DNA of 64,000 nucleotides from Geovibrio ferrireducens (GCF_026226615.1 NZ_JAJAPB010000008.1:1-64000); one strand, 5' to 3'. Positions 1 to 9,240 are shown, counted from the stretch's first letter. Numbers and translations are program-made. Notes: generated from the sequence alone by a model not told the origin.

Positions 1-23
1 GCAAAGCGACGCGGCAGTCTCAG
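1..23. repeat. Partial copy of a dispersed intergenic repeat
   Basis: Bases 8-22 (GACGCGGCAGTCTCA) are identical to bases 49765-49779. The copy is cut by the window edge. It lies downstream of the nifJ terminator, outside any gene. It belongs to the family described at 9128-9240 and 49708-49780. Confidence 0.6.
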
Positions 24-37
24 TTTTATTGTCCCTG

Positions 38-67
38 ATAAAAAAAGCCCTCCGTTTCCGGAGGGCT
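38..67 (-). terminator. Rho-independent terminator of nifJ
   Basis: A perfect 9-bp stem (46-54 with 59-67, AGCCCTCCG / CGGAGGGCT) with a 4-nt loop. It is followed on the minus strand by a run of T (A-tract 38-45 on the plus strand). It starts 13 bases after the nifJ stop codon. Confidence 0.9.
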
Positions 68-80
68 CTGTAATCGGTTA

Positions 81-3000
81 TTATTTGCTGCAGTCCATCT
101 TATCAGCAAGCTGTTTGTAGATGGAGAATCTGCGTTTTACTTTCTCGTCCGCGATTTCTGCGAGTTCTTTCGCTTTTTCGGGGAACATTTTCTGAACAAC
201 TTTGAACCTGTTCTCTGTAGCCATGAATTCTTTCAGGCTCATTGAAGGATCTTTGCTGTCGAAAGTAAGGGGGTTTTCTCCCGCCGCGAACTTGTCGGGG
301 TGGAAGCGGAACAGAGGCCAGTAGCCGGAGTTTACAGCCCTTTTCTGAGCGTCAACGCCGCTGGTCATATCTATGCCGTGCGCAATGCAGTGTGAGTAAG
401 CAATGATGATAGAGGGACCGTTATACTGCTCGGCCTCAACAAATGCTTTGATACACTGTGCAGGGTTAGCGAGAGAAACTTTCGCTACGTATATGTGGCC
501 GTATGTCATGGCTATCATGCCGAGGTCTTTTTTCTCAGGCACTTTACCGGAGAAGGCGAACTTCGCGGCAGCGCCGATAGGCGTTGATTTTGAAGCCTGA
601 CCGCCTGTGTTTGAGTAAACCTCAGTATCAAGAACCAGAACGTTGATGTTCTCTGTTGCCGCAAGAACATGGTCAAGACCGCCGTAACCTATGTCATATG
701 CCCATCCGTCACCGCCGAGAATCCATACGGATTTCTTAACGAGGTAATCAGCAAGGGATATAAGGTTTTTGGATTCTTCCGTACCAATCTTCTCAGCCTG
801 AGCTTTAAGTTTTGCAACCCTTTCTCTCTGCTGTTCGATCTGGAGCTGGTCTTTCTGCTCTGCGTTCAGGATTTCAGCAATAAGAGCCTTGTCCAGCTTA
901 CCGCTGAGTTTTTCCATAAGCTCTTTCGCCTGAAGCTCAAACTGATCAACAGTAAGTCTCATGCCGTAACCGAACTCAGCGTTGTCCTCGAACAGGGAGT
1001 TTGACCATGCGGGTCCTCTGCCGTCGCACCTGACAGTGTAGGGTGTGGTGGGCAGGTTGCCTCCGTAAATGGATGAGCAGCCTGTGGCGTTGGCTATGAT
1101 AGCTCTGTCACCGAAAAGCTGTGCAAGCAGTTTTACATAAGGAGTTTCGCCGCAGCCTGCGCATGCGCCGGAGAACTCAAACATATGGGGAGAAAGCTGG
1201 CTGCCTTTGAGTGAGTTTTTGTTATATTTATCAACAGGAAGCTCAGGAATAGTGAGGAAGAATGCGAAATTTTCCGCTTCCTGCTCTCTGATTTCGTGCT
1301 GAGGTTTCATGTTGATAGCTTTTATTGAAGGATCGGTTTTGCTTTTCGCAGGGCAGTTGTGTACGCAAGCGCCGCAGCCTGTGCAGTCCTCAGGAGCAAG
1401 CTGTACAGTGAACTTCATTCCTGCGAACTCTTTTCCTCTTGCATCGCCGGATTTAAAAGTTTTGGGAGCTTTGTCAAGTATGGCAGGCTCGTAAACCATT
1501 GTCCTGATCGCAGCGTGGGGGCATACGAATGAGCAGATAGCACACTGGATGCAGAGCTCTTCTTCCCACACGGGAGCGTTGATTGCGATGTTGCGTTTTT
1601 CAAACTTAGCTGTTCCTGTGGGGAAAGTTCCGTCAATAGGAAGCTTGGAAACAGGAACCTCGTCCCCTCTGTTGGCGACAAGCACGCTTGTAACCTCTTT
1701 AACAAAAGGAGTCGCGTCTTTATCTGTCACACAGTTGTTGACGATGGGGAAAGGGATAACTTCGTTTTCTTTAACGCCGAGTTTGTCCTCTTTTGAGTAA
1801 TCAACTTCGAAAAGCTCCGTGGAACCGGCTTCAACAGACTTAAGGTTCATGTTGACGACTTTCTCGCCGTATCTGCCGTATGATTTTTTAATTGCATCGC
1901 TGATCGCTTCCACTGCCTTATCAAAGGGAAGAATGCCTGATTCCTTGAAGAATGCAGTCTGGAGGATAACATTGTATCTTGAGCCCAGACCTATTCTCTC
2001 AGCAGCATCAACAGCGTTGATTACAAAGAACTTAGCCTTTTTAGCGATTATCTGCTTTTTGACTACCTCAGGCAGATGGCTCCATACAGTGTCCTTGTCA
2101 AACTGGCTGTTGAGAAGGAATGTTCCGCCGGGTCTGAGGTATTTAAGCATCTCATATTTATCGAGGAATGAGAAGTTGTGGCATGCCACGAAATCAGCTT
2201 CCTGAACAAGATATGAGCTTTTTATATCCTTTTTGCCGAAACGCAGGTGTGATGTGGTCATTGAGCCTGCTTTCTTTGAGTCATAAACGAAATACGCCTG
2301 AACATTGTTGTCAGTGTATTCGCCGATGATTTTGGCTGAGTTTTTGTTAGCGCCCACAGTACCGTCTGAGCCGAGACCGAAGAACATAGCGTTGTAAACG
2401 CCGTCTCTGGGAGTAAGCCAGTTAGGATCGTAAGCAAGGCTTGTTTTGTTGAGGTCGTCCTCTATACCTACGGAGAAGCCGTTCATAGGCTCGTCTTTAT
2501 CGAGGTTGTCAAAAACAGCTTTAACCATGGAAGGCGTAAACTCTTTTGAACCGAGGCCGTATCTTCCGCCGACTATCACGGGGTAGCCGTCGAACTTGAA
2601 CATTTTCTTCTGCATAGCTTCGCCGATAGCAGTGCGGACATCAAGGTACATAGGCTCGCCTATTGAACCGGGTTCCTTCGTTCTGTCAAGAACTGCTATC
2701 TTTTTCACTGTTTTGGGAAGTGAGCTGATGAAATCAGCAAGGGGGAAAGGCCTGTACAGTCTGATTTTTACTATACCTACTTTCTCGCCGAGTGATGTCA
2801 TGTACTCAACTGTTTCCTCAGCGACATCAGCACCGGAACCCATGATGATGATTACTTTCTCAGCATCAGGAGCGCCGAAATAGTCAATGAGTTTATATTG
2901 TCTGCCCGTAAGGTCGGCAAATTTGTTCATCTGATTCTGCATAATGGCGGGGAAGTCGGTGTAGAATCTGTTTGCAGTTTCGCGGCTCTGGAAGAATACG

Positions 3001-3671
3001 TCAGGGTTCTGCGCAGTGCCTTTAATAGTGGGACAGTCAGGGGTAAGAGCTCTGGCTCTGTGGTTGCGCACAAGCTCATCACTGATCATTGATCTCATAT
3101 CTTCGAGAGTAAGCTCTTCGGTTGTGCGGATTTCGTGTGAAGTCCTGAAACCGTCGAAGTAATGGAGAACAGGAATTCTGCCCTCAAGTGTGGCAGCCTG
3201 AGATATGAGAGCGAAGTCCATAACCTCCTGAGGGTTATTGGAACAGAGCATTGCCCAGCCAGTCTGGCGGCAGCTCATAACGTCAGAGTGATCGCCGAAG
3301 ATGGAAAGAGCGTGTGAAGCTATGGCTCTGGCGCTTACATGGAAAACAGTGGGAGTAAGCTCACCGGCTATTTTCAGCATGTTGGGAATCATAAGAAGAA
3401 GGCCCTGCGAAGCAGTGAAGGTTGTAGTGAGTGCTCCGGTCGAAAGTGCTCCGTGAACAGTGCCTGAGGCTCCGCCTTCGGATTGAAGCTCAACAACTCT
3501 GGGAACAGTGCCCCATATGTTAACTTCGCCTACGGCGCTTTTCTCGTCTGCAATTTCGCCCATTACGGAAGACGGAGTTATGGGGTAAATCGCTATGACT
3601 TCATTGGTTGCATGGGCAACATGGGCGGCAGCGGTATTACCGTCGATGTTGACTTTTCTTCTGGTAGCCAT
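81..3671 (-). CDS. nifJ: Pyruvate:ferredoxin (flavodoxin) oxidoreductase
   Basis: Single-chain PFOR of 1196 residues, the usual length. It oxidatively decarboxylates pyruvate to acetyl-CoA and CO2 and reduces ferredoxin or flavodoxin in the cytoplasm. The order is PFOR domain I/II at the N-terminus, then two 4Fe-4S motifs (CIQCAICSFVCP and CTGCGACVHNCP), a CAGCGE cysteine pair for the third cluster, and the C-terminal thiamine-diphosphate domain (GDGWAYDIG, then SNTGGQASKSTP). I chose the ATG at 3671 because AAGGAGG lies 5 nt upstream. A TTG 30 nt further upstream stays in frame but has no such site. It is a monocistronic gene with its own promoter (3762-3790) and terminator. It probably supplies acetyl-CoA from the pyruvate made by the lactate oxidation genes at 39-48 kb (inference). 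Confidence 0.97.
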   Translation of the reverse strand: MATRRKVNIDGNTAAAHVAHATNEVIAIYPITPSSVMGEIADEKSAVGEVNIWGTVPRVVELQSEGGASGTVHGALSTGALTTTFTASQGLLLMIPNMLKIAGELTPTVFHVSARAIASHALSIFGDHSDVMSCRQTGWAMLCSNNPQEVMDFALISQAATLEGRIPVLHYFDGFRTSHEIRTTEELTLEDMRSMISDELVRNHRARALTPDCPTIKGTAQNPDVFFQSRETANRFYTDFPAIMQNQMNKFADLTGRQYKLIDYFGAPDAEKVIIIMGSGADVAEETVEYMTSLGEKVGIVKIRLYRPFPLADFISSLPKTVKKIAVLDRTKEPGSIGEPMYLDVRTAIGEAMQKKMFKFDGYPVIVGGRYGLGSKEFTPSMVKAVFDNLDKDEPMNGFSVGIEDDLNKTSLAYDPNWLTPRDGVYNAMFFGLGSDGTVGANKNSAKIIGEYTDNNVQAYFVYDSKKAGSMTTSHLRFGKKDIKSSYLVQEADFVACHNFSFLDKYEMLKYLRPGGTFLLNSQFDKDTVWSHLPEVVKKQIIAKKAKFFVINAVDAAERIGLGSRYNVILQTAFFKESGILPFDKAVEAISDAIKKSYGRYGEKVVNMNLKSVEAGSTELFEVDYSKEDKLGVKENEVIPFPIVNNCVTDKDATPFVKEVTSVLVANRGDEVPVSKLPIDGTFPTGTAKFEKRNIAINAPVWEEELCIQCAICSFVCPHAAIRTMVYEPAILDKAPKTFKSGDARGKEFAGMKFTVQLAPEDCTGCGACVHNCPAKSKTDPSIKAINMKPQHEIREQEAENFAFFLTIPELPVDKYNKNSLKGSQLSPHMFEFSGACAGCGETPYVKLLAQLFGDRAIIANATGCSSIYGGNLPTTPYTVRCDGRGPAWSNSLFEDNAEFGYGMRLTVDQFELQAKELMEKLSGKLDKALIAEILNAEQKDQLQIEQQRERVAKLKAQAEKIGTEESKNLISLADYLVKKSVWILGGDGWAYDIGYGGLDHVLAATENINVLVLDTEVYSNTGGQASKSTPIGAAAKFAFSGKVPEKKDLGMIAMTYGHIYVAKVSLANPAQCIKAFVEAEQYNGPSIIIAYSHCIAHGIDMTSGVDAQKRAVNSGYWPLFRFHPDKFAAGENPLTFDSKDPSMSLKEFMATENRFKVVQKMFPEKAKELAEIADEKVKRRFSIYKQLADKMDCSK

Positions 3672-3761
3672 TATTCCTCCTTGGTTTTGAGTATTAGACA
3701 AGATCCTTACGGTTGCAGAATATAGAACCTGAATAATAGACCTGATTTAAATCTTCTAAAG

Positions 3762-3790
3762 TTTATAACAATAATTCAAAAACGCGTCAA
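3762..3790 (-). promoter_or_regulatory. Sigma-70-type promoter of nifJ
   Basis: Minus strand -35 TTGACG (3785-3790), 17-bp spacer, -10 TATAAA (3762-3767). It lies about 90 bases upstream of the nifJ start, leaving a leader of roughly 85 nt. Seen directly; activity is inferred. Confidence 0.75.
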
Positions 3791-3867
3791 CCGTTTTATA
3801 ATCACGCTTCCAGTTGGTTTTTTATAAAAAAAATTAATGGTGAATTAAAACGTTTTGATGATATTGG

Positions 3868-3895
3868 TTGATTTTCGCAGCAGATTTTATATAAT
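3868..3895 (+). promoter_or_regulatory. Promoter of the mla operon, start site at the mlaE ATG
   Basis: -35 TTGATT (3868-3873), 16-bp spacer, perfect -10 TATAAT (3890-3895). A start site 6-8 nt after the -10 falls on 3901-3903, the mlaE initiation codon itself. No Shine-Dalgarno precedes that ATG. The mRNA is therefore probably leaderless. Confidence 0.6.
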
Positions 3896-3900
3896 TTTGT

Positions 3901-4689
3901 ATGGAAAGTTTTATAAGAAAATTAGGCCGTAATTTTATTGATCTTGCCGTTTTTTTTCACGGTTTCACAATCTTCTCAAACAAGGTTATAAAAACCTTTT
4001 TTAAGCTTAAGTTATTTAATCCTGCTGTAGCTTTGGTCTTTGTCAGGCAGATATATTTTACGGGCGTTCAAATCCTTCCTGTTTATATTGTATTATCGCT
4101 CATAATCGGCGTTGCCATGGTGGGTTCGCTGATGCAGGCTGCGGATCTTGTCGGCGGTATAGACCAACTAGGAAGAATAATGGTGGTAATATCCTTCAAT
4201 CAGATAGCCCCTCTTGTTACATCAATACTACTTGCCCTCAGGTCGGCTACTGCTGTCACTGCGGAAATATCATTAATGAAGATGAACAGAGAGATAGACA
4301 CCCTAAAGTCGCTCTCGATAGATCCTTTTGAATATCTCTACCTGCCCCGCATAGCCGCTGGAGTTATATGTATGATGGCGCTCTCCACTATATTTGTATG
4401 TGTGTCTCTGCTCGGCGGTTACTTCATTCTCAGCTTCCTCCAGGACATGTCGCTGGACTACATGCTTACCACTATATTTGATAATCTGGAACTTTTTGAT
4501 ATTATCGCCTTTCTTATAAAGGTATTCTTCCTCGGCTTCGCCCTGATGAGTATACCTATATACACCGCACTTGAAACCAAAGAGGCCGTCACGGAAATAC
4601 CCATCGCCCTCCTCAGAGGAATGATGAGGCTGTTTTACGCCTTCATAATCATACAGATATTCACCGTTATGCTGGGGATGTACATATGA
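3901..4689 (+). CDS. mlaE: MlaE-family lipid ABC transporter permease
   Basis: Inner-membrane permease (262 residues, normal family length) of the Mla system, which moves phospholipid between inner and outer membrane. The sequence has the MlaE pattern: an amphipathic N-terminus, a RQIYFTGVQILPVYIVLSLI segment near residue 50, and five or so hydrophobic segments ending at the C-terminus. The ATG at 3901 gives the family-like N-terminus (GRNFIDL) but has no Shine-Dalgarno, and a perfect -10 box ends five bases upstream. Its stop overlaps the next start as ATGA, so the genes are translationally coupled. The order mlaE, ATPase position, mlaD, lipoprotein follows the usual operon, except that the ATPase is degenerate. 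No mlaC or mlaB is present here. Confidence 0.9.
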   Translation: MESFIRKLGRNFIDLAVFFHGFTIFSNKVIKTFFKLKLFNPAVALVFVRQIYFTGVQILPVYIVLSLIIGVAMVGSLMQAADLVGGIDQLGRIMVVISFNQIAPLVTSILLALRSATAVTAEISLMKMNREIDTLKSLSIDPFEYLYLPRIAAGVICMMALSTIFVCVSLLGGYFILSFLQDMSLDYMLTTIFDNLELFDIIAFLIKVFFLGFALMSIPIYTALETKEAVTEIPIALLRGMMRLFYAFIIIQIFTVMLGMYI

Positions 4690-5213
4690 CAAGCACATTT
4701 ATATATTACACCAGCGAACAGCAGAAGGAACAATGGCTGGCGAAAATCCTTGAGTTCACCGAACACGAACGGATAGGCATAGTCACAGGCAGGCTCCCCG
4801 TAATAGGAAACCTTTCCGTTTTCGAAAACATCATGCTTCCTGCCAGCTACCACTTCAACCTCAGCCTCAGGGAAGGCAGAAAGATGATCGAAAACGACCT
4901 CAAGCGTCTGGGCATTTCCCATGTGATAGACACAAGGCCTGACTTTCTCACTGATTATGAAAGGCTTCTGGTAAAATATCTGCAAGTTACATACCTGCAG
5001 CCTAAGTGGATAATCATAGTCAGCCCTAGAAGAATGTACGCCGCAGAATACGAAGAGAAGTTCAAAGATTTTTTGCGTTGTGAAACAAGGGATAATTCGG
5101 TTATTATCGATCATATAAACCACAGATATCTGTTTCAGGATCTCGAAAACTACACGGAGCTGGATTTTGAATTATGGCTGGAAATAAATTTGCGAACCTC
5201 GAACTCAAAGTAG
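4686..5213 (+). CDS. Degenerate MlaF-like ABC ATPase (pseudo-ATPase)
   Basis: 175 residues where the MlaF ATPase is expected, between mlaE and mlaD. The stretch RIGIVTGRLPVIGNLSVFEN matches the part of an ABC ATPase just after the Q-loop, and RLGISHVIDTRPDFLTDYER followed by QPKWIIIVSPRR matches the helical domain, signature and Walker B region. The key residues are gone. There is no Walker A, and only about 30 residues precede the Q-loop region. The signature LSGGE is LTDYE, and the Walker B Asp-Glu is Val-Ser. The reading frame is intact, starts in an ATGA overlap with mlaE and overlaps mlaD by 40 nt, so it is a maintained gene rather than an obvious wreck. I infer a structural or regulatory partner of MlaE that cannot hydrolyse ATP alone. 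An active ATPase would have to be encoded elsewhere. Confidence 0.75.
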   Translation: MTSTFIYYTSEQQKEQWLAKILEFTEHERIGIVTGRLPVIGNLSVFENIMLPASYHFNLSLREGRKMIENDLKRLGISHVIDTRPDFLTDYERLLVKYLQVTYLQPKWIIIVSPRRMYAAEYEEKFKDFLRCETRDNSVIIDHINHRYLFQDLENYTELDFELWLEINLRTSNSK

Positions 5214-6157
5214 GGCTTTTTGTTATTATATCAATCGCCCTTATGGCAGCGATAATTTTAACCTTTGCCATAAAGAAAAAACTGTTCATGCCAAAGATAA
5301 ATGTCTCCATCCTTACGGATTCGGGTGACGGAATAACCAAAAGCATGCCTGTTAAATACGCCGGGTTCACTATTTCAAGGGTATACGAGGTGGAGCTTAT
5401 GGATGACGGCAACGTTGTGCTCCACACCAGAATCCCCAAGCAGTACACCAAATGGATCAGGCAGGACTCCGTTGCCAAGCTTACATCCCAGAACATCATC
5501 GGTTCCAGCTTCATAGTTTTCAGCGGCGGTTCCGCGAACTCACTGGAAATAACCGACGGAACATCCTTCAACCTCACCCGTGAAGGCGGGCTGGCCGCAC
5601 TGATGGAACAGGCTCAGCCTGTTATTGAGGATATTAAAGAGATCGTGAACAATGTTGCGAACATTACGCAGACAATTGAGGATCAAAGCGAAAATATAAA
5701 CAGATTTTTCGGCGGTCTGGGTGATGTCGGGGACGATCTGCATAATAAAACGGGCTCTGTAGGCTACCTCGTCCGCAGCGACTATATAAAGGATGAGGTT
5801 AAAAATATTGTCGGGCGCATAGAAGTTCTCCAGATGCAGCTGAACGAAATAGCGGACAATGTGAATCTAAAAGTTGAACGCACGGATGAATCCATAGACA
5901 AGCTCAACAGCGCCCTCCAAGCCTTTAAGGAAGGGGTGCAGTCGATTGAGAAAGCTGTGGAAAGCGCTCAGCCAACCATAGACAATGCCAATAAAATATC
6001 GGGCGATGTTGCGGAGGCGACAGACAACATAACCGAGATTAAAAATCAGGCGGATTCCATACTCAAAACCTCAGACAGAATCCTCTACAACCTTGAGCAG
6101 AGGTGGCCTTTTAATGACGGTTCAGTGATTACCGGGGAAAAGGTGAAACTGCCATGA
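5174..6157 (+). CDS. mlaD: MlaD-family MCE-domain substrate-binding protein
   Basis: 327-residue periplasmic protein anchored by one N-terminal membrane segment (about residues 12-32, KVGLFVIISIALMAAIIL). A single MCE domain follows (about 37-125; includes KYAGFTISRVYEVEL and SQNIIGSSFIVF). The C-terminal third is a long helical/coiled-coil region with repeated heptad-like patterns. MCE proteins form hexameric rings that pass lipids between the permease and the periplasm. The ATG at 5174 lies inside the preceding gene (40-nt overlap, different frame) and gives the typical start directly before the membrane segment. The stop overlaps the next gene as ATGA. The C-terminal extension is longer than in E. 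coli MlaD and resembles MCE proteins with needle-like tails (inference). Confidence 0.9.
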   Translation: MAGNKFANLELKVGLFVIISIALMAAIILTFAIKKKLFMPKINVSILTDSGDGITKSMPVKYAGFTISRVYEVELMDDGNVVLHTRIPKQYTKWIRQDSVAKLTSQNIIGSSFIVFSGGSANSLEITDGTSFNLTREGGLAALMEQAQPVIEDIKEIVNNVANITQTIEDQSENINRFFGGLGDVGDDLHNKTGSVGYLVRSDYIKDEVKNIVGRIEVLQMQLNEIADNVNLKVERTDESIDKLNSALQAFKEGVQSIEKAVESAQPTIDNANKISGDVAEATDNITEIKNQADSILKTSDRILYNLEQRWPFNDGSVITGEKVKLP

Positions 6158-6843
6158 GAAAGCTTGTAATCTTAACAGCCCTTTTCATAGCAGTGACAGC
6201 ATGCGGGCAAAAACAGAAAAGCTCCTCCGAATACATATATGCGGCCTCGCTGCATAAAAATTACTCGTCATATTACTACAAGGGGCAGCAGAAAATGGCT
6301 GACATCACCTTTTATAAAGCTCAGGATGCTTTTCAGCGCATGGATTCCGTGTGCAACGTATCACGCCTTTATATAACCAGATATGCGCTGGCGGAACAGG
6401 ATGCCCTGCCTGCTGACCTCGCCAAGGCATCGGCTTATGCCGAACTGGGTGACTGCCCTGATGAAAAGCTCATCACAGCCTTTCTCTCCGGGGATAACCT
6501 GACCGACACGGGCAGTCTGGAAAAGCCGTTTTCCCTGATCGCAGAGTTTAAAAGGACAGGCAAATATTCAGCCCTTATCTCATACGCAGAGGACGGGGAC
6601 ACCATGAGCGACTCAACGGTCAGACTTTACAGACTGGTGGCCGCTGCGATAACCGATACCGAACCGGAAAAAGCCTATGAACTTGCGGAAAAAGCAAGGG
6701 TCATTGACAGTACATACGGATGGACACTGGGGCTCTCCAGAGACCTTGACATAATGATTAAAGCTTACGGAAAACTTGGCAGGGACACTTCCGCTCTCAT
6801 TGAGAGAAAAAGGCTCATAGACGCAAAACTGACTAACAATTAA
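6154..6843 (+). CDS. Lipoprotein of the mla operon, helical repeat type
   Basis: 229 residues with a lipoprotein signal: basic start, hydrophobic stretch, lipobox VTAC with Cys17 as the acylated residue. The mature part is rich in Ala, Tyr, Asp and predicted helix, with segments such as EPEKAYELAEKARVIDS that resemble a TPR helix pair. I do not recognise a named family. It is not clearly the PF03886 auxiliary lipoprotein common in other MCE operons. The start is in an ATGA overlap with mlaD, so it is co-translated and probably works with MlaD at the envelope, for example as an outer-membrane partner (inference). Confidence 0.7.
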   Translation: MRKLVILTALFIAVTACGQKQKSSSEYIYAASLHKNYSSYYYKGQQKMADITFYKAQDAFQRMDSVCNVSRLYITRYALAEQDALPADLAKASAYAELGDCPDEKLITAFLSGDNLTDTGSLEKPFSLIAEFKRTGKYSALISYAEDGDTMSDSTVRLYRLVAAAITDTEPEKAYELAEKARVIDSTYGWTLGLSRDLDIMIKAYGKLGRDTSALIERKRLIDAKLTNN

Positions 6844-7019
6844 TCACTTCTTGGTCAGTTTTTAACCGCTTCTAACCTGTTCAGCAGCTTAAAAGTGCTT
6901 TTTTATGAGTGATTGAGGGAGATTTTCAAAAACACTCTTCCCTCGCAAACCGAGACCAGCAAGGCTCATTTTGTCTGAAACCTTACAAAAAGAAATAAAT
7001 GCAGGCGCTCTGCACCTTT

Positions 7020-7035
7020 TGGCACTGCAATTGCT
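7020..7035 (+). promoter_or_regulatory. Sigma-54 promoter of glnBA
   Basis: TGGCAC, 5 bases, TTGCT: a near-consensus -24/-12 element with the invariant GG and GC dinucleotides correctly spaced. The predicted start site near 7046 is about 15 bases before the glnB TTG. Nitrogen-regulated transcription through an NtrC-type activator is expected from this architecture. The activator is not identified in this window. Confidence 0.85.
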
Positions 7036-7039
7036 TTAA

Positions 7040-7399
<360 letters not shown>

Positions 7400-7435
7400 C
7401 CAAGGGATTCTCTTCCATAGAATTTAGGAGGCAAC

Positions 7436-8845
7436 ATGACAGCTAAGGAATTGCTTAAAGTAATTAAAGAGCAGGAGATCAGACTGATCGACATCAGATT
7501 CTGCGATTTCCTCGGAACGTGGCAGCACACTACCATCCCCAGCCACCAGTTCACAGAAGACTTCTTCGAAGAAGGTCTCGGATTTGACGGTTCAAGTATC
7601 AGAGGATGGCAGGCCATCAACAACAGTGATATGATTCTGCTTCCTGATGCCTCAACCGCTTTCATAGATCCGTTTATGGATATTCCCACTATGGTTGTAA
7701 CATGCAACGTTTTCGATCCCATCAGCAAAGAACGTTACACCAGAGACCCCAGAAACATCGCCATTAAGGCAATAAACTACCTTAAAGGCACAGGCATAGC
7801 CGACACTTCATACTTCGGACCCGAAGCTGAATTTTTCGTATTCGACAACATTCAGTATTCTTCCGGCAAAAATGAAGGCTTCTACTTCATCGACTCTGAT
7901 GAAGGCGACTGGAACTCAGGAAGAGACGAAGGCAATAACCTTGGCTACAAAGTTAGACCGAAAGAAGGCTACTTCCCCTGCCAGCCCACTGACACCCTTG
8001 CAAACCTCAGAGCCGAAATGGTTCTGAAAATGGAAGAACTCGGCCTCACTATCGAAAACAGCCACCACGAAGTTGCAACAGGCGGCCAGTGTGAAATCGA
8101 TATGAAGTTCTCTCCCATGGTTGAAATGGCTGACATGCTCATGAAATACAAATATGTAGTTAAAAACGTTGCCCGTCAGTACGGCAAAACAGCTACATTC
8201 ATGCCCAAACCCCTCTTCGGAGACAACGGTTCAGGCATGCACTGCCACCAGTCTCTCTGGAAAGACGGTAAACCCCTCTTCGCCGGCGATTCTTACGCAG
8301 GCCTCAGCGAAATGGGTCTGTACTACATAGGCGGTATCATTAAACACGCCAAAGCTATAGCTGCTTTCACCAACCCCGGAACAAACTCCTACAAACGTCT
8401 TGTTCCCGGATTTGAAGCTCCTGTAAGCCTTGCTTACTCTTCAAGAAACAGATCAGCTTCCATAAGAATACCCATGTACTCCGCTTCTCCCAAAGCAAAA
8501 AGGATCGAAGTACGCTTCCCCGACCCCACATGCAACCCCTACCTCGCATTCACAGTAATGCTTCTTGCAGGTCTGGACGGCATACAGAACAAAATTGATC
8601 CGGGCGAGCCCATGGATAAAAACCTTTATGATCTTGATCCTATCGAGCTTTCAGCTATTCCCCAGATGCCCGCATCTCTCGGCGAAGCGCTTGACGCACT
8701 TGAAAAAGATCACGAATTCCTTCTTAAAGGAGATGTTTTCACTGAAGACGTTATCTCCTCATGGATCGAATGGAAAAGGGAAGAAATCACTGCTGTTAAC
8801 AGCAGACCCCACCCCCACGAATTCTTCCTGTACTACGACGCGTAA
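7436..8845 (+). CDS. glnA: Glutamine synthetase, type I
   Basis: 469-residue cytoplasmic enzyme that makes glutamine from glutamate, ammonia and ATP, as a dodecamer. It shows the type I landmarks: FDGSSIRGW near residue 50, [33 protein letters not shown] and [13 protein letters not shown] at residues 396-400 contains Tyr398, the position adenylylated in GSI-beta enzymes, so control by GlnE plus P-II is likely though no glnE is in the window. An AGGAGG site lies just upstream of the ATG. Co-transcribed with glnB and closed by the terminator at 8874-8905. Confidence 0.98.
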   Translation: MTAKELLKVIKEQEIRLIDIRFCDFLGTWQHTTIPSHQFTEDFFEEGLGFDGSSIRGWQAINNSDMILLPDASTAFIDPFMDIPTMVVTCNVFDPISKERYTRDPRNIAIKAINYLKGTGIADTSYFGPEAEFFVFDNIQYSSGKNEGFYFIDSDEGDWNSGRDEGNNLGYKVRPKEGYFPCQPTDTLANLRAEMVLKMEELGLTIENSHHEVATGGQCEIDMKFSPMVEMADMLMKYKYVVKNVARQYGKTATFMPKPLFGDNGSGMHCHQSLWKDGKPLFAGDSYAGLSEMGLYYIGGIIKHAKAIAAFTNPGTNSYKRLVPGFEAPVSLAYSSRNRSASIRIPMYSASPKAKRIEVRFPDPTCNPYLAFTVMLLAGLDGIQNKIDPGEPMDKNLYDLDPIELSAIPQMPASLGEALDALEKDHEFLLKGDVFTEDVISSWIEWKREEITAVNSRPHPHEFFLYYDA

Positions 8846-8873
8846 AAAGTCAACTTCCGCAAGACTTTTCACG

Positions 8874-8905
8874 GGGCGCCCTGTTTTCGGGGCGCTCTTT
8901 TTTTA
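8874..8905 (+). terminator. Terminator of glnBA
   Basis: GGGCGCCC (8874-8881) pairs with GGGCGCTC (8890-8897) with one G-U pair and an 8-nt loop, followed by a T-run (8898-8904). It starts 28 nt after the glnA stop. Confidence 0.85.
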
Positions 8906-9078
8906 TAATAGTTCAGAAAAACCTGCATCCATGCAGTTTTTCTTCACTCGCAGCCTGTGCGGTGAAACCGCTTGCTGCTCTGGTTACGCTTGCGCTCCTC
9001 GCATTCGCTGCGGTACGCGCTCCACGGGCACATCCTTCTTACAATAGTTCGCAGAAACATACCTCCTGTAGTTTCTGC
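8905..9078. repeat. Two related hairpin units with an AATAGTTC leader
   Basis: Unit 1: ATAATAGTTC (8905-8914) followed by a hairpin at about 8914-8942 whose arms are GAAAAAC-CTGCAT and ATGCAG-TTTTTC. Unit 2: ACAATAGTTC (9041-9050) followed by a hairpin at 9051-9078 whose arms are GCAGAAAC-A-TAC and GTA-GTTTCTGC. The shared leader and the similar stem ends suggest duplicated copies of one small element. The DNA between them (8943-9040) is non-coding with no clear gene. Confidence 0.5.
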
Positions 9079-9127
9079 TTTATAGGCTCCGCTTCGCACG
9101 GCGCAGTTCCGTCCTTGGAACTGTTTG

Positions 9128-9240
9128 CGTCATTGCGAACTCCGCAGGAGTGAAGCAATCTCTCAGTATATCCAGGGACTGCTTCGTTGCAGTGACATAG
9201 CAATGCGTCATTCTGAGGCTTTAGCCGAAGAATCCCTTTC
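9128..9240. repeat. Palindromic intergenic repeat (GTCATTGCGA / GAAGCAATC family)
   Basis: One unit reads CGTCATTGCGA then GAAGCAATCTC (9128-9163). It is followed in inverted orientation by GACTGCTTCGTTGCAGTGAC (9178-9197), so the two halves can fold on each other. A further CGTCATTCTGAGGCTTTAGC follows to about 9228. Related units occur at 49708-49780 and at 1-23. The stretch 8906-9276 contains no gene I can support. Confidence 0.6.

Noticed and set aside
3669-3701. Longer nifJ start at a TTG (3701)
   Set aside because: The ATG at 3671 has an ideal AAGGAGG at 5 nt; the TTG has none and adds a non-conserved tail.
8565-9047. Open frame running through the glnA 3' end and past its terminator
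   Set aside because: It lies out of frame inside glnA and crosses a strong terminator and repeat hairpins. It has no recognisable protein features.
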